Positions 8,090-17,917 of a stretch of DNA of 64,000 bases are shown one piece after another. Made by a program: the position numbers and the translations under genes. Within the stretch, counting starts at the first letter, position 1; every line of letters starts with the position of its first letter. A model generated the notes under the pieces. That model was not told where the DNA came from. It was given only the letters and a program-made list of their open reading frames with translations, and made no database searches. The DNA comes from an uncultured Verrucomicrobiota bacterium (lineage in GTDB: Bacteria > Verrucomicrobiota > Verrucomicrobiia > Opitutales > Opitutaceae): contig CAJXQX010000001.1 of the NCBI GenBank assembly GCA_913058185.1, positions 1 through 64,000 on the forward strand, given 5' to 3'.

Positions 8090-10129
8090 TCAGCCGATCC
8101 AATCGGCGATCCGATCGATCACGACATCGCGATTTGGGCGATAGGCTTGCTCCAGTTCGGGGGCAAACGGGACCGGCATGTCGTGGGCTCCGATTCGCAG
8201 CGGCGGAGCTTCTAGGTCGAAGAAATGTTCCTCGGTGAGCCGAGCCACCAATTCAGCTCCGAAACCGTGAGTGATGCGACCTTCGTGCAGGATGATGAGC
8301 CGATGGGTGCGGGCCAGGGAGGCTTTGATCGGGTCGAGCCGAAGTGGTGAAAGGGCGCGCAAATCGAATATGTCGAAATTCGTCTCGTATTCTTCGGCGA
8401 AGTATTTCGCCACCTCGGTCGCCAAACCGACCATTTCGCCGTAGGTGACTATCGTGGCGAAGTCCCCGGATGATACGTGTCGAGGCTCCCAAACCGATTG
8501 GTAGTTGGGATCGTATTGCACCGGAGCTTTGACGCTGCGGTAGAGTCCTTTGTGCTCGAATAGAAGCACCGGGTTGTCGTCCTCATAGGCTGCCAGCAGC
8601 GCATTGAATGCATCCTGTGGGGTGCTGGGGTAGAGCGCCTTGAGGCCGGGCATGGCCAAAAAGAATGATTCCAGCTCTTGGGAGTGAAACGAACCGAATG
8701 TCAGTCCGCCCCCGGTGGGGAGGCGAAGAACGATCGGCACCTTCGCGCCGGACCGAAAGTGATAGGTCGCGGCATTGAGCGTGATCTGGGTCGTCGCTTC
8801 GGTGGAGAAATCGGCGAATTGAAACTCCTCGATGGGCCGGTGGCCGGCGAGGGCGAGACCGATGGCAAATCCAGTGCAGGCGCTCTCGGCGAGCGGGGTG
8901 TTGAATACGCGGTCACGGCCGAAATCCACGAGCAGACCGTCGGTCACTTTGAAGGCACCCCCGTAGGTCGCGATGTCTTGGCCCATGACCAGACTCTCAG
9001 GACGTTCGGTGAGGATTTTTCGGTGAGCGTGATTGAGGGCCTGAGCAAAGTTCAGCGATTGGGGCTCAGCGGGCTCGGCAGACCATTCGATCTTGGCGAC
9101 CGGTGGTGCGAAGACGCCGGCGTGAAGTTCGGCGAGGTCGGCGGTGGGCCGAGCTACGGCGAGCGAGATCTGGATGCACTGCTCGATGTAGGCATCAATT
9201 TCAGTTTCCAGAGCGATCAGTGAATCGTGGTGGCCTTCATCAGCGAGTAGCCGCCGATAGCGGGGCAGAGGGTCGGCGGCGTTGAACGTCTCGGTTTCGC
9301 CGGGAAGCAGGTAGTCACAGGTGTCGTAAGCCGCGTGTCCTCTAAGCCGAAGGGTGTGGGCTTCTAGGAGCAGGGGTCTGCCGGTGGTGCGAACGGTCTC
9401 AATGGCGTCGGAAAATGCGGCGACCGAATCAAGCACGTTGGTGGTGTCGACGAAGCGTCCTTCGATCCCGTAACCTGCCGCACGTTTCCAGAGCTCGGTT
9501 TTGGGCGCGAATTGTTCGGAGGTTGGGGTCGAGTAAGCGTAGCCGTTGTTCTCGATGACAAAGAGAACGGGCGCAGAAATTAGCGAAGCGAGATTGAGTG
9601 ATTCGTGAATGTCGCCGGTGGAAGAACCGCCGTCTCCGAAAAACGTAAATCCGACGGAGGCGTGGCCTTGGCGACGAAGTGAGACGGTCGCCCCGATGAC
9701 ATTTGAAAGCATCGCACCGAGGTGGCTAATCATCGGATATGATCGCTGGGTGGGATCACCGTGGTGGATGTTACCCTCACGGGCCTTGGTCGGGCTATCG
9801 GCGTTGGCGAAGTATTGATTGAGGTGATCGCAGAGGTGACCGCTCCATACCAGATGTCCGCCCAGGTCACGGTGAGTGAAGCTGACGGTATCCTGCGTCT
9901 TATCGGCGAGGAGGGCGAGGGGGAGAATGAGACCTTCGTTGCCTTGACCACCGGTGACGGTGCCCTTGATCAGCCCCTGACGAAAGAGTTCGAGGATGCG
10001 ATTGTCGGTCCGGCGCGCATAATGCATCCAGGCTAACAGCCGAAGTTTAGCCGCCGTATCGTCGCCGCTGAATTCAGCGAGCGAAAGTTGGCGTTGTTGA
10101 AGAACATCGGGAGGGGTCGGTAGAGCCAT
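8090..10129 (-). CDS. Fused alpha/beta E1 component of a 2-oxoacid dehydrogenase
   Basis: Thiamine-diphosphate dehydrogenase E1 with both subunits in one 680-aa chain. The N-terminal half is the alpha subunit with the ThDP motif (GDGGSSTGDIHE ... ENNGYAYST); the second half is the beta subunit, opening at ILTERPESLVMGQDI and carrying NTPLAESACTGFAIGLALAG and EEFQFADF, and ends in the transketolase C domain. Such fusions act on branched-chain 2-oxoacids or pyruvate and need separate E2 and E3; neither is adjacent, although a 2-oxoglutarate E2 and lpd lie 6 kb away. ATG 10129 is preferred over TTG 10135. Substrate cannot be told from sequence. Confidence 0.88.
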   Translation of the reverse strand: MALPTPPDVLQQRQLSLAEFSGDDTAAKLRLLAWMHYARRTDNRILELFRQGLIKGTVTGGQGNEGLILPLALLADKTQDTVSFTHRDLGGHLVWSGHLCDHLNQYFANADSPTKAREGNIHHGDPTQRSYPMISHLGAMLSNVIGATVSLRRQGHASVGFTFFGDGGSSTGDIHESLNLASLISAPVLFVIENNGYAYSTPTSEQFAPKTELWKRAAGYGIEGRFVDTTNVLDSVAAFSDAIETVRTTGRPLLLEAHTLRLRGHAAYDTCDYLLPGETETFNAADPLPRYRRLLADEGHHDSLIALETEIDAYIEQCIQISLAVARPTADLAELHAGVFAPPVAKIEWSAEPAEPQSLNFAQALNHAHRKILTERPESLVMGQDIATYGGAFKVTDGLLVDFGRDRVFNTPLAESACTGFAIGLALAGHRPIEEFQFADFSTEATTQITLNAATYHFRSGAKVPIVLRLPTGGGLTFGSFHSQELESFFLAMPGLKALYPSTPQDAFNALLAAYEDDNPVLLFEHKGLYRSVKAPVQYDPNYQSVWEPRHVSSGDFATIVTYGEMVGLATEVAKYFAEEYETNFDIFDLRALSPLRLDPIKASLARTHRLIILHEGRITHGFGAELVARLTEEHFFDLEAPPLRIGAHDMPVPFAPELEQAYRPNRDVVIDRIADWIG

Positions 10130-10263
10130 ATCCAAACCCTGACGTTGGAGATAGAATCCCTAAGATTGAAGGGATAAATACAACGATTCGAAGGGTTTTG
10201 GATTCGCCGAGGGCCCGGTTACTTTGAAAATGGGGTCAGTCGACGCCAATTCGACGATCTATG

Positions 10264-13200
10264 CTACTTCAACTCGTAAACTTCCACGAGGGTGATGCCG
10301 GCTGAATTATCTGCTCCAGATACCACCGCCGTGTAGATACCGGGTGGTAGGGTAACCAAGATTGCGGCATCGTTTGATGCTTCATCGAGCTCGAAAGCTC
10401 CGACCAATTGATTGGCCGTTGTGATTAATTCAGAGTGAGTCGTGTGCCAGTTGTCGTTTTCGGCAATAATTCTCCCTTCGGATTCGATTAGGAGTTTCGG
10501 ATCGGCTAGGAATGATGTGACCCCGTAGTTGGCAAGACTGGGGCCGACTCCGCGCACCAAGACCCGTTTGGGTTGATCGCCGGTCACCACGAATCCGGCA
10601 ATCAATGGGTTGGCGCTGTCACTCACCGAACCACGGACTGACAGGTTCAGCAGAGCGCCGATATCGTCGATTTCATAGGCTTCGGTTAGAACGGTTCCAC
10701 TCGCTCCACTGGCGCTCGAAACATGGACCGAATATCTACCGACCGGTAAGTTGAGCAATAATCCGGAATCGCCCGAGTTTTCTTCCAAGGGAAATGCCCC
10801 AACGCTTTCGGCCGCATCAGAAATACTATCGGGGTCGGTGTTCGTGCTCCATCCGGTGCTTTGCGCCACGACTTCGCCCGTGTCATCGAAGATGGTGAGG
10901 ACCGGATCGCTCAAGGGATCCGCCACCCCGAAGGAGGCGAGGGAAGGACCGATCCCACGTAACAGCACCCACTTGTTGTCGGAATCGTTGATTACTAGGC
11001 CGGAAATGAGGATATTGTCGCCACCTTCGACGCGAGCTCGAGAGGACAAATTCACTAACCGCGGCGAAGGCTGGTAGGGAGCACCGATGTTACCTGGTTG
11101 GGCGCGACTCCACTTAGTGCCGGGCCACGCCCCAAGAAAACGATTGTAGCCGCGATAGCGAATGTTTGCCCCCGCCGGAAAAGTCATCGCTCCGGACGAC
11201 CTTAGTGCGTCGGGAGCTAGTTCGCCGCCTGCGAGACGCGGATCGGCACCGTTCAGGGTGTAGATCAATTCGGAGTTAGGAACTGGAGTGACCGTGATCG
11301 AGCCGTCAAAGTTTACGGATTGAGTCGGCGGGAATACTAACATGCCATCGATCCATGATCCGCGTTGCCTCAACCAGTCTTTCATGTGGGCGATTTCAGC
11401 GTTGTAGCTGCCGTGTTCACTTAAATTAGTGGGCCATTGCGCGACCTCGCGGCCAGCGGCTGCGGTTCCGATTTGATTGGCTAGATCATCTACTCGGGAG
11501 GCGAGCGCTTCGGGGGAGTAGGCTCCGGCGCGGAGCTGTTGCCAGCGGTCGAACCAGCCTTGGATAAACTCGGGATCCTGTGCTAGTAAGCCCCACCAAC
11601 CGATGCTCCAATACTGAACGCCGAATCCTTGGTCGGTGTCCCCAGGAGCATTCCATGCCTGGGGTTCATTATCACGAGGATCGGCGGACCCTAATGAGCG
11701 ATCATAGTCCCAGACGGGGCCGGCAACCAGTCGTTGATTGCGATCTTTATAGAATTTCGTGCCCCGCCAAAATGAATCGACGTTCTTAACGAAGGTGTTG
11801 ATGAGATGGTAATCGATCCACGCGCCCCGGTCCAAATATTGAAGATAGGCGCGGTTGCTCCAGTCGTTGTCTTGCCCGGAAAAGAGAGCGTTCTCCATGC
11901 TTTGAACGTAGGTTTTGATATAGTCGATTTGCTCGGGAGCTAAGTCATCGATTTTCGGCGAATCGATCAAGAGGAAGGAGGTAAACACGCCGGGGAAGCC
12001 GTTTTCGGTTTCCCAAGAATACTTGTCTTCATCGACCTCATCGATTTCGAGGACGTATCCGCCCGTTAGGTCTTCGCCCGTGGTGTCTGATTGGGAAAGT
12101 TCCTCAATGTCGACCCGCCCCGATTCGATCTCAAGTTGATCGGTCATGACGTAAACGCCTACATAGTCGTTCAAGCCTAGTTCGTTTCCATCGGCGTTGA
12201 AGAATCCTTCAACTAAACGGGTCTGCGGTGCCCAACGCCCCATGGCATTACTCAATCCATAAACGAAGGCATTGCGGATATTGGAACGATCCCATTTCCA
12301 CGGTCCGATGATGGCCCATTCGTTGAATTTCCCCATGCCGGGGAACTCGAGTTCGACCTTCAATCCCATCGGATCCACGAAATCCCACTTATAGCTTTTT
12401 TTGGGAAAGAGGGAGGAGGACTGGCCTCGGACTTCCAGCTCCAAGCCGCCGGTTAACGTCGGACTTTCACCTAGGCTCGTCAGTCCGTTTTCACCGGGAG
12501 TAAAAGCATACAACCATGCGGGTCGTTCGATTTCATCTTTGATCATCGGACCAAAGCCGTGGTTGTCGAAAACGACTATCGGCAATTGGCTGGAGAATGT
12601 ATCAACCCGTTGGGTCGATGTGGTGTCGACTCGCAGAAAATGGTGCGTAGTAATGGGTCCGCGGCGCTCACTGTTTTCAGAGAAAACGGCCGCTCGGACT
12701 ACCACTGAATCTATCAGCGCAATGGGGTCGTCGAAAATTGTATCTTCGGTGGTCGGGTTGGTGAATTGAGCACCGCTTGCGGAAGGCGAAACCAACTTAT
12801 AGCGGATGATTTGCCCGTTGCCCGCTCCAGTTAGCGTTAAAGAACTATCAGAAATAAAGAGACCAGAGGTTCGTGAAAACACGACTTCGTCGAGGATTAG
12901 GAGGGACTCGGAATCGCCATTTCGAGTGCCGGGAGTCGGCTCAGCGAAATAACCCATTTTAGCCATTTCGGTTGCCTCACTTGGTTGAGTAATACCGTAG
13001 GATATGTCGGTCGTTTGTGCCGGATATTCGGGTTTGAATTCGGTTGCTACCGTAAGGCCATCCGGCTGCGTCAGGGCCAAATACTCTCCGCCGGCACTAA
13101 GTTTGAAATTGGTGTGGAGGGCAGAGGCCGGATCAACTCGATCCTCGTTTGAGGCAAATACTACAAGATATTCGCCGGCCCCAAGAGTCACTGCAGGAAA

Positions 13201-13470
13201 TTGCCAGATGGTTTTGTTTTCCTCTTCGTCGCTCAGATACCAACCGCTTAAGCTCAGGCTCTGTTCTCCAGAATTATGGATCTCGATCCAATCTGAATAC
13301 GCCCCGTCATCGTCTTGCAGCGTGGCGTCGTTTGAGGCCATGAACTCGGTAATAATCGGGCTTGCTTGACCGCGCAGACCAATAGTCAGTCCCAAAACGA
13401 GTGAACCTAATCGGAGAACCTTGGAGGACAGTGCGGCTCTATCCAGAAAATGAAACCTGTGCAAGAACAT
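10264..13470 (-). CDS. Exported lamin-tail / CotH-kinase-like protein
   Basis: A 1068-aa secreted protein. After a signal sequence comes a lamin-tail domain (ITEFMASNDATLQDDDGAYSDWIEIHN, residues about 40-155), a beta-sandwich region, a CotH-type atypical protein kinase domain (residues about 340-700; FPKKSYKWDF, SNIRNAFVYGLSNAMG, DYDRSLG), a chitobiase-like beta segment (YTLNGADPR), and two about 125-aa C-terminal repeats each with a V-L-x-R-G-[IV]-G-P-S-L core. CotH proteins phosphorylate partner proteins in spores; bacterial LTD-CotH proteins are mostly uncharacterised. Flanks look monocistronic. ATG at 13470; stop TAG. Confidence 0.85.
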   Translation of the reverse strand: MFLHRFHFLDRAALSSKVLRLGSLVLGLTIGLRGQASPIITEFMASNDATLQDDDGAYSDWIEIHNSGEQSLSLSGWYLSDEEENKTIWQFPAVTLGAGEYLVVFASNEDRVDPASALHTNFKLSAGGEYLALTQPDGLTVATEFKPEYPAQTTDISYGITQPSEATEMAKMGYFAEPTPGTRNGDSESLLILDEVVFSRTSGLFISDSSLTLTGAGNGQIIRYKLVSPSASGAQFTNPTTEDTIFDDPIALIDSVVVRAAVFSENSERRGPITTHHFLRVDTTSTQRVDTFSSQLPIVVFDNHGFGPMIKDEIERPAWLYAFTPGENGLTSLGESPTLTGGLELEVRGQSSSLFPKKSYKWDFVDPMGLKVELEFPGMGKFNEWAIIGPWKWDRSNIRNAFVYGLSNAMGRWAPQTRLVEGFFNADGNELGLNDYVGVYVMTDQLEIESGRVDIEELSQSDTTGEDLTGGYVLEIDEVDEDKYSWETENGFPGVFTSFLLIDSPKIDDLAPEQIDYIKTYVQSMENALFSGQDNDWSNRAYLQYLDRGAWIDYHLINTFVKNVDSFWRGTKFYKDRNQRLVAGPVWDYDRSLGSADPRDNEPQAWNAPGDTDQGFGVQYWSIGWWGLLAQDPEFIQGWFDRWQQLRAGAYSPEALASRVDDLANQIGTAAAGREVAQWPTNLSEHGSYNAEIAHMKDWLRQRGSWIDGMLVFPPTQSVNFDGSITVTPVPNSELIYTLNGADPRLAGGELAPDALRSSGAMTFPAGANIRYRGYNRFLGAWPGTKWSRAQPGNIGAPYQPSPRLVNLSSRARVEGGDNILISGLVINDSDNKWVLLRGIGPSLASFGVADPLSDPVLTIFDDTGEVVAQSTGWSTNTDPDSISDAAESVGAFPLEENSGDSGLLLNLPVGRYSVHVSSASGASGTVLTEAYEIDDIGALLNLSVRGSVSDSANPLIAGFVVTGDQPKRVLVRGVGPSLANYGVTSFLADPKLLIESEGRIIAENDNWHTTHSELITTANQLVGAFELDEASNDAAILVTLPPGIYTAVVSGADNSAGITLVEVYELK

Positions 13471-13687
13471 GGTAGAGTTTTGTTCAGACAGTTATATTGA
13501 TTTGATGACGTATCTACCTCTAGGGAACGCAACGTAAGGTGAGGGATTTCATAAAAAATCAAGTTAATGTGGGAAATTGAGGGATTCTCCTCATATCTGT
13601 TTAGACAAGTGATTCCAGCCGATCCGCTACTCCTAGGGGACGAATTTTCGGTAAAGAATTGAGCCTCCGGTAAGAGCGCTGCCGCGG

Positions 13688-14137
13688 CTATCCGCTTACT
13701 TGGTCAATTTTCTCGATGCGACGCCTGTGCCGACCGCCTTCGAATTCGGTGGCCAGCCATACCTTCACAATATGAAGCGCCTCGTTGATTGAGACGGTGC
13801 GTTCGCCGAGCGAAAGCATGTTGGCATCGTTGTGGGAGCGATTCCAAATCGCGACCTGTTCATTCCAGCAAAGTCCGCAACGGATTCCGGAAACCCGATT
13901 GGCCGTGATAGCTTCGCCGTTCCCGGAACCGCCCAATATTATCCCGCGTTCAAATTCTCCGGAAGCAACGGCCCGAGCTACGGGGAAAATAAAGTCGGGA
14001 TAGTCACATGATTCTTCGGTGTAGGTCCCCAAATCTTTGACCGTGTGCCCTTCCGCGAGAAGCATTTCGACGATTTTACCTTTATAGGCGAATCCTGCGT
14101 GATCGGACCCGATGGCGATGGAGAATTTCTGTGACAT
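13688..14137 (-). CDS. rpiB: Ribose-5-phosphate isomerase B
   Basis: Interconverts ribose 5-phosphate and ribulose 5-phosphate; some members act on allose 6-phosphate. The 149-aa protein shows the RpiB/LacAB fold with GSDHAGFAYK at the N terminus, DYPDF, a phosphate-binding GGSGNGEAITANRVSGIRCGLCW segment (GxGNG plus the conserved Cys) and HNDANMLSLGER. Length is typical. It is followed 140 bp upstream by a sugar epimerase gene on the same strand, a pairing that recalls rare-sugar pathways such as the E. coli allose genes, but this is inference. Confidence 0.93.
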   Translation of the reverse strand: MSQKFSIAIGSDHAGFAYKGKIVEMLLAEGHTVKDLGTYTEESCDYPDFIFPVARAVASGEFERGIILGGSGNGEAITANRVSGIRCGLCWNEQVAIWNRSHNDANMLSLGERTVSINEALHIVKVWLATEFEGGRHRRRIEKIDQVSG

Positions 14138-14278
14138 GATTAAACAGCATTAAAACTAGGGCTAACCAGGCGGTCGCTCAAAGCCTAAAAATCTAGGCCG
14201 CTCCTTCCAGGGCTTGAGTATTCCTTACCGTGATCCGTTGTTATCTTAAAAATCCGGATTGAGACGGTTGATTCCAAT

Positions 14279-15127
14279 TCAGATCAGTCCGTATTCTGCC
14301 TGTTTGGCGCGAATAAACTTAACGCCTTCCCGGAGTAACGTATCGCCATCGGGAGCGAGCTGGCGCCAGACCCACGTGTTCATGTTATCCGTGTTATCTA
14401 TAAAACTTTCGAGGGCCGCATTGCCTTGGTAGTCTAGTTCTTTGAGTGCGCGGAAAATACCATCCCAATCCACCTGGCCAGTGCCTGGGATACCACGGTT
14501 ATTTTCGCACAAGTGATAGTGGATCAGATCTTCTCCCGCGAGCATTGTGGCGTCATAAAAACTCTTTTCCTCGATGTTCATATGATAGGTGTCGAGGTGG
14601 ATCTTCATCGCGGGCTCATCGATGAGGTCTTTCAAGACCCGGGCCTGTTCGCAGGTGTTGACCAGATAGGTCTCGTAGCGATTTACCGGCTCGATCCCCA
14701 CGAGCACGCCGAGATCGCCGGCGAGTTTGGCGGCGGGTTTTAGGCCGGCAGCAGATCGTTCGAAATGGAGTTGCTCCGGGCGGGCGGGAAGTTGTGCGAT
14801 ATGTTGGGAGTAGATGACGCCGGAAAAACTTGTGCCTCCGATGGCGGCGGTCGCTCGTACACAGTCCTCCAGATAGGTGATTCCCTTGGCCCGTTCCGCT
14901 GGGTCTTCACTCGTGATGTCGGTGTCGTCCAACAGGACGGTGGAGGTGACCGCTCCCAGCCCCACTGAATCCAAGCGTGCCTTGATGGCTGGAGCATCGA
15001 AGGTCTCCAAGCACATCAGCGGAATTTCGATAAAGTCGAGGCCGAGGTCTGCGACTCGATCGATAAGATCAAGCGTATCGTTGGACCATTGTGAGCACCA
15101 AGCGTAGGCGTGAATTCCGAGTTTCAT
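14279..15127 (-). CDS. D-psicose/tagatose 3-epimerase-like TIM-barrel protein
   Basis: A 282-aa AP-endonuclease-2-type TIM barrel. Motifs match ketose 3-epimerases: N-terminal MKLGIHAYAWCSQW, catalytic Glu in GIEPVNRYETY, metal ligands in IHLDTYHMNIEE and HYHLCENNRGIPGTGQVDW, and the second catalytic Glu in ALESF. These enzymes epimerise D-fructose/psicose or D-tagatose/sorbose at C3 with a divalent metal. No sugar transporter or kinase is adjacent, so the substrate stays open. ATG at 15127; the 234 bp upstream show no further gene and presumably hold its promoter. Confidence 0.88.
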   Translation of the reverse strand: MKLGIHAYAWCSQWSNDTLDLIDRVADLGLDFIEIPLMCLETFDAPAIKARLDSVGLGAVTSTVLLDDTDITSEDPAERAKGITYLEDCVRATAAIGGTSFSGVIYSQHIAQLPARPEQLHFERSAAGLKPAAKLAGDLGVLVGIEPVNRYETYLVNTCEQARVLKDLIDEPAMKIHLDTYHMNIEEKSFYDATMLAGEDLIHYHLCENNRGIPGTGQVDWDGIFRALKELDYQGNAALESFIDNTDNMNTWVWRQLAPDGDTLLREGVKFIRAKQAEYGLI

Positions 15128-15361
15128 AGACGGTAGAGATTGGGTTGGGGTAATGAGTCAGAAGACTCGGTGAAAGGGAGTATTAACGCCTTAGGGTCGA
15201 CGAAATTTCGCGCTGAATATTGCTGAAAGTCTCCCCGTCGTGCGTGTCTCTATGTTGCCCTGATTTTGTCGGCACTTTCGTAAGGGTTATTTCGTCAAAG
15301 AAGATGGCTCGATAGATGACTGAAATCGTCTGATCACCAAGTGGGGCGAATTTTTAAAATC

Positions 15362-16363
15362 CTAACCCACCCACTTCCAGGCTTCGGGCCACCAGCGGTA
15401 GCCGGAGCCATCCGACACGATTTGGCCGATCCCAGGCCACGGAAGATGGAAACCATAACAGCGCGTGTGTTGGTAGGCGGCTTGCGCCCAGAATTTTTTG
15501 CGGGTCACCACCGCCTGCACGGGGTGGTGATCGAAAGCGATGGTCCAATTCGGATCGGCAAACATCAACAAGTGATGATGCGCGAGATCCATGAGGTGGA
15601 GTAGCTCGTCGTCGCCGGATCGAATGCGGAAACAGCAATGGCCCGCGGTGTGACCGGGAGACGCCTCGACTCGGACCAACCCGTCGAAAAGTTCATCGCC
15701 GTCACGTAAGGTTTCCGTGACGGGGGCCAGGATTTCAAATTTCTCCTGCGCACTCGCGACCATTTTAGGCAGCGGTTTTTTATTTCTCTTGGATTCGGAG
15801 AAGTCGGGATTTGGTCCCTGCCAGAAATCGCGTTCGGCCGGTAGCACATGGAAGGCTGCGTTCGGGAAGGCGGCCTTCCCGTCCTTTATAAAACCATTGA
15901 TGTGATCGCCATGAGCGTGGCTTAGAAATCCTGCGGTTACCTGGTCGGGGGTGATACCAATCGCAGCCAATCCCTCGTATAACCAACCCTGATTGGGATT
16001 CTCCCGCTCGCCGAATCCAGCGTCGAACAGCAAAACTTCTTTGCCGCGACGGAGAAGCAGCACGTTGACGTAGAGAGGGATGGCTGCCGGTTCGCCATGG
16101 GCTTCCATGACCGTTTGCATGGTCGGACGTTGCTCTTCCGGCCACATGAGGCCGAGCCCTTCACCCAGCATCGAATTGGCATCGCTGATGGACCAAGCCT
16201 CAACCTCCCCGATTCGAAACGGATAAATGAAGGGTCCCCGAGTGATCTGGGGTGATATGGCTGGCTGAGCGCCGGATACCGATGACGTTCCGGTGGCGGC
16301 AACCGCGAGTGCTCCGGCGGAGGTGGTGAGAAAACCGCGGCGTGATAGGGGGGGGAGGGCCAT
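15362..16363 (-). CDS. Tat-exported MBL-fold metallo-hydrolase
   Basis: A 333-aa protein with a twin-arginine signal (SRRGFLTTSAGALAVAATG) and a metallo-beta-lactamase fold: DAGFG, the zinc motif HAHGDHINGF, SPGHTAGHC and a DLAHHH segment. Members include lactonases (AHL lactonase-like) and other periplasmic hydrolases. A Tat signal implies folding, possibly with metal, before export. It lies just downstream of lpd on the same strand with only 11 bp between, so it may ride on the lpd transcript. The substrate is not predictable. Confidence 0.88.
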   Translation of the reverse strand: MALPPLSRRGFLTTSAGALAVAATGTSSVSGAQPAISPQITRGPFIYPFRIGEVEAWSISDANSMLGEGLGLMWPEEQRPTMQTVMEAHGEPAAIPLYVNVLLLRRGKEVLLFDAGFGERENPNQGWLYEGLAAIGITPDQVTAGFLSHAHGDHINGFIKDGKAAFPNAAFHVLPAERDFWQGPNPDFSESKRNKKPLPKMVASAQEKFEILAPVTETLRDGDELFDGLVRVEASPGHTAGHCCFRIRSGDDELLHLMDLAHHHLLMFADPNWTIAFDHHPVQAVVTRKKFWAQAAYQHTRCYGFHLPWPGIGQIVSDGSGYRWWPEAWKWVG

Positions 16364-16374
16364 GATGGGAGGGA

Positions 16375-17811
16375 TTAAAGGGCGTGAATTGCGGACTTGC
16401 TGACCGCAAGACCAGCTTCTTTGACTGCTTCGCTCATCGTAGGATGGGCGTGAATGGTGCGGCCGAGGTCTTCAGCGCTACCGCCGTATTCCATGTGCGT
16501 CACAACTTCGCTTATGAGCTCCCCCGCGTTGTGACCGAGGATTTGGGCGCCGAGGATTTTGTCGGTTTCGGCATCGGCGATGATCTTCACGAATCCATCG
16601 GTGGCACCCGCTGCGATGGCTCGGCCATTCGCGGCGAAATTAAATTTTCCAACTTTCACTTTCACTCCGGCCGCTTTGGCTGCGTCTTCACCGAGACCTA
16701 CTGCGGCGATTTCGGGGTCCGTGTAGATAACGGAGGGGACGAGGTCCCAGTTGATGTGACCCGCTTTGCCTGCGATCCACTCGGCGACGGCGATCCCATC
16801 TTCTTCGGCCTTGTGCGCCAGCATCGGACCGTCGACCACATCTCCAATCGCGTAGATGCCATCGACGTTAGTCTTTAACTTGGCATCTACTTTGATGCGT
16901 TTCCGCTCATCGAGCTCGACTCCGGCTGCATCGAGTCCGAGCCCATCGGTGAAGGGACGGCGGCCTACGGAGACGAGCACTTTGTCAGCGGGGAAGGATA
17001 GTTTATCGTCACCGCGTTCGGCGGTGAGGACAACTCTAGTTGAGCCCGTTGATCCCGCGGAGGCGGGACTACCTGCGGTAGCCTCGGTTGCAGGCTGAAC
17101 GCCTGTAACCTTCGCACCGACTTCGATGGTGAGTCCTTGGCCTTTCAGGATTCGAGTAAAGTTGCGCACGATATCCTTGTCCGAGGCACCGGCGATTTGG
17201 GGGAGGAATTCGACAACCGTCACGTCGGACCCGAGGCGGGCCCAGACCGAGCCGAGTTCGAGTCCAATGGCGCCGCCGCCGACGACGACGAGTTTATCGG
17301 GGACGGACTCGAAGCCGATCGCGTGATCGCTGGAGACAATGGTCTCACCGTCAAATGGCATAAACGGCAGTTCCACCGGAGCAGATCCGGTGGCGATGAC
17401 GATATGCTTAGCGGTGTAGGAATCCTCGCCGACCTTAACGGTCTTGGCTTCGGAGAATTTGGCCTCGCCGGTGATCACCTTGATCTTGCGGGCTTTGGCG
17501 AGCTGAGCGACGCCGCCGGTGAGCTTAGTCACCACGGCATCCTTCTTCGCCATAAGCTTGGCGATATCGATCTTCGGAGCGGCGACATCGATGCCGTGAT
17601 CGGCAGCGTGGTCGCGAACGAAGGCAAAGTGCTCCGATGAGTGCAGCAGGGCCTTGCTAGGAATGCAGCCAATGTTGAGGCAGGTGCCGCCGAGGGCGGC
17701 GCGTTTATCGACGAGAGCGACTTTTAGTCCAAGTTGAGCTGCGCGAAACGCGCAGACGTAGCCGCCGGGGCCGGCGCCAATGACGATTAGATCGAAGGAA
17801 GAGGAGGACAT
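16375..17811 (-). CDS. lpdA: Dihydrolipoamide dehydrogenase (E3)
   Basis: FAD enzyme that reoxidises dihydrolipoyl groups of 2-oxoacid dehydrogenases. The 478-aa protein has FAD motif [10 protein letters not shown], redox disulfide [19 protein letters not shown] motif [10 protein letters not shown], second FAD motif YAIGDVV and the C-terminal HAHPTMSEA catalytic His. Residues about 234-255 ([18 protein letters not shown]) are a low-complexity insertion within the NAD-domain region, encoded by an inverted hairpin pair (see repeat at 17053). Gene order is sucA-sucB-lpd, consistent with a 2-oxoglutarate dehydrogenase operon. ATG at 17811. Confidence 0.95.
   Translation of the reverse strand: MSSSSFDLIVIGAGPGGYVCAFRAAQLGLKVALVDKRAALGGTCLNIGCIPSKALLHSSEHFAFVRDHAADHGIDVAAPKIDIAKLMAKKDAVVTKLTGGVAQLAKARKIKVITGEAKFSEAKTVKVGEDSYTAKHIVIATGSAPVELPFMPFDGETIVSSDHAIGFESVPDKLVVVGGGAIGLELGSVWARLGSDVTVVEFLPQIAGASDKDIVRNFTRILKGQGLTIEVGAKVTGVQPATEATAGSPASAGSTGSTRVVLTAERGDDKLSFPADKVLVSVGRRPFTDGLGLDAAGVELDERKRIKVDAKLKTNVDGIYAIGDVVDGPMLAHKAEEDGIAVAEWIAGKAGHINWDLVPSVIYTDPEIAAVGLGEDAAKAAGVKVKVGKFNFAANGRAIAAGATDGFVKIIADAETDKILGAQILGHNAGELISEVVTHMEYGGSAEDLGRTIHAHPTMSEAVKEAGLAVSKSAIHAL
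17053..17096. repeat. REP-like inverted hairpin pair inside lpdA
   Basis: Two hairpins, TCCCGC-ggag-GCGGGA and AGCCT-cggttgc-AGGCT, flank the core CTACC-tgc-GGTAG, so each unit reads GGTAG plus palindrome in opposite orientations. This is the layout of REP doublets (REPINs) mobilised by RAYT transposases. It is translated in frame within lpdA. No RAYT gene is in the window; family membership is inference. Confidence 0.65.
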
Positions 17812-17817
17812 GGGAAA

Positions 17818-17913
17818 AGTAGCGAGTAGTGAGTAGCGGGTATCGAGTAGGAATCTAGCACGGTGAGCGGGTAGTTTGTTGTAAGATGCTCACTGCTCAC
17901 TACTCGCTACTTC
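17818..17913. repeat. Heptamer-period inverted repeat filling the sucB-lpdA gap
   Basis: Left arm units of 7 bp: AGTAGCG AGTAGTG AGTAGCG GGTATCG AGTAGGA (17818-17852). Right arm GCTCACT GCTCACT ACTCGCT ACT is the reverse complement pattern (17888-17911). Together they occupy almost the whole intergenic gap and could form a long hairpin in the operon transcript. I know no named family. Confidence 0.8.
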
Positions 17914-17917
17914 AAAA

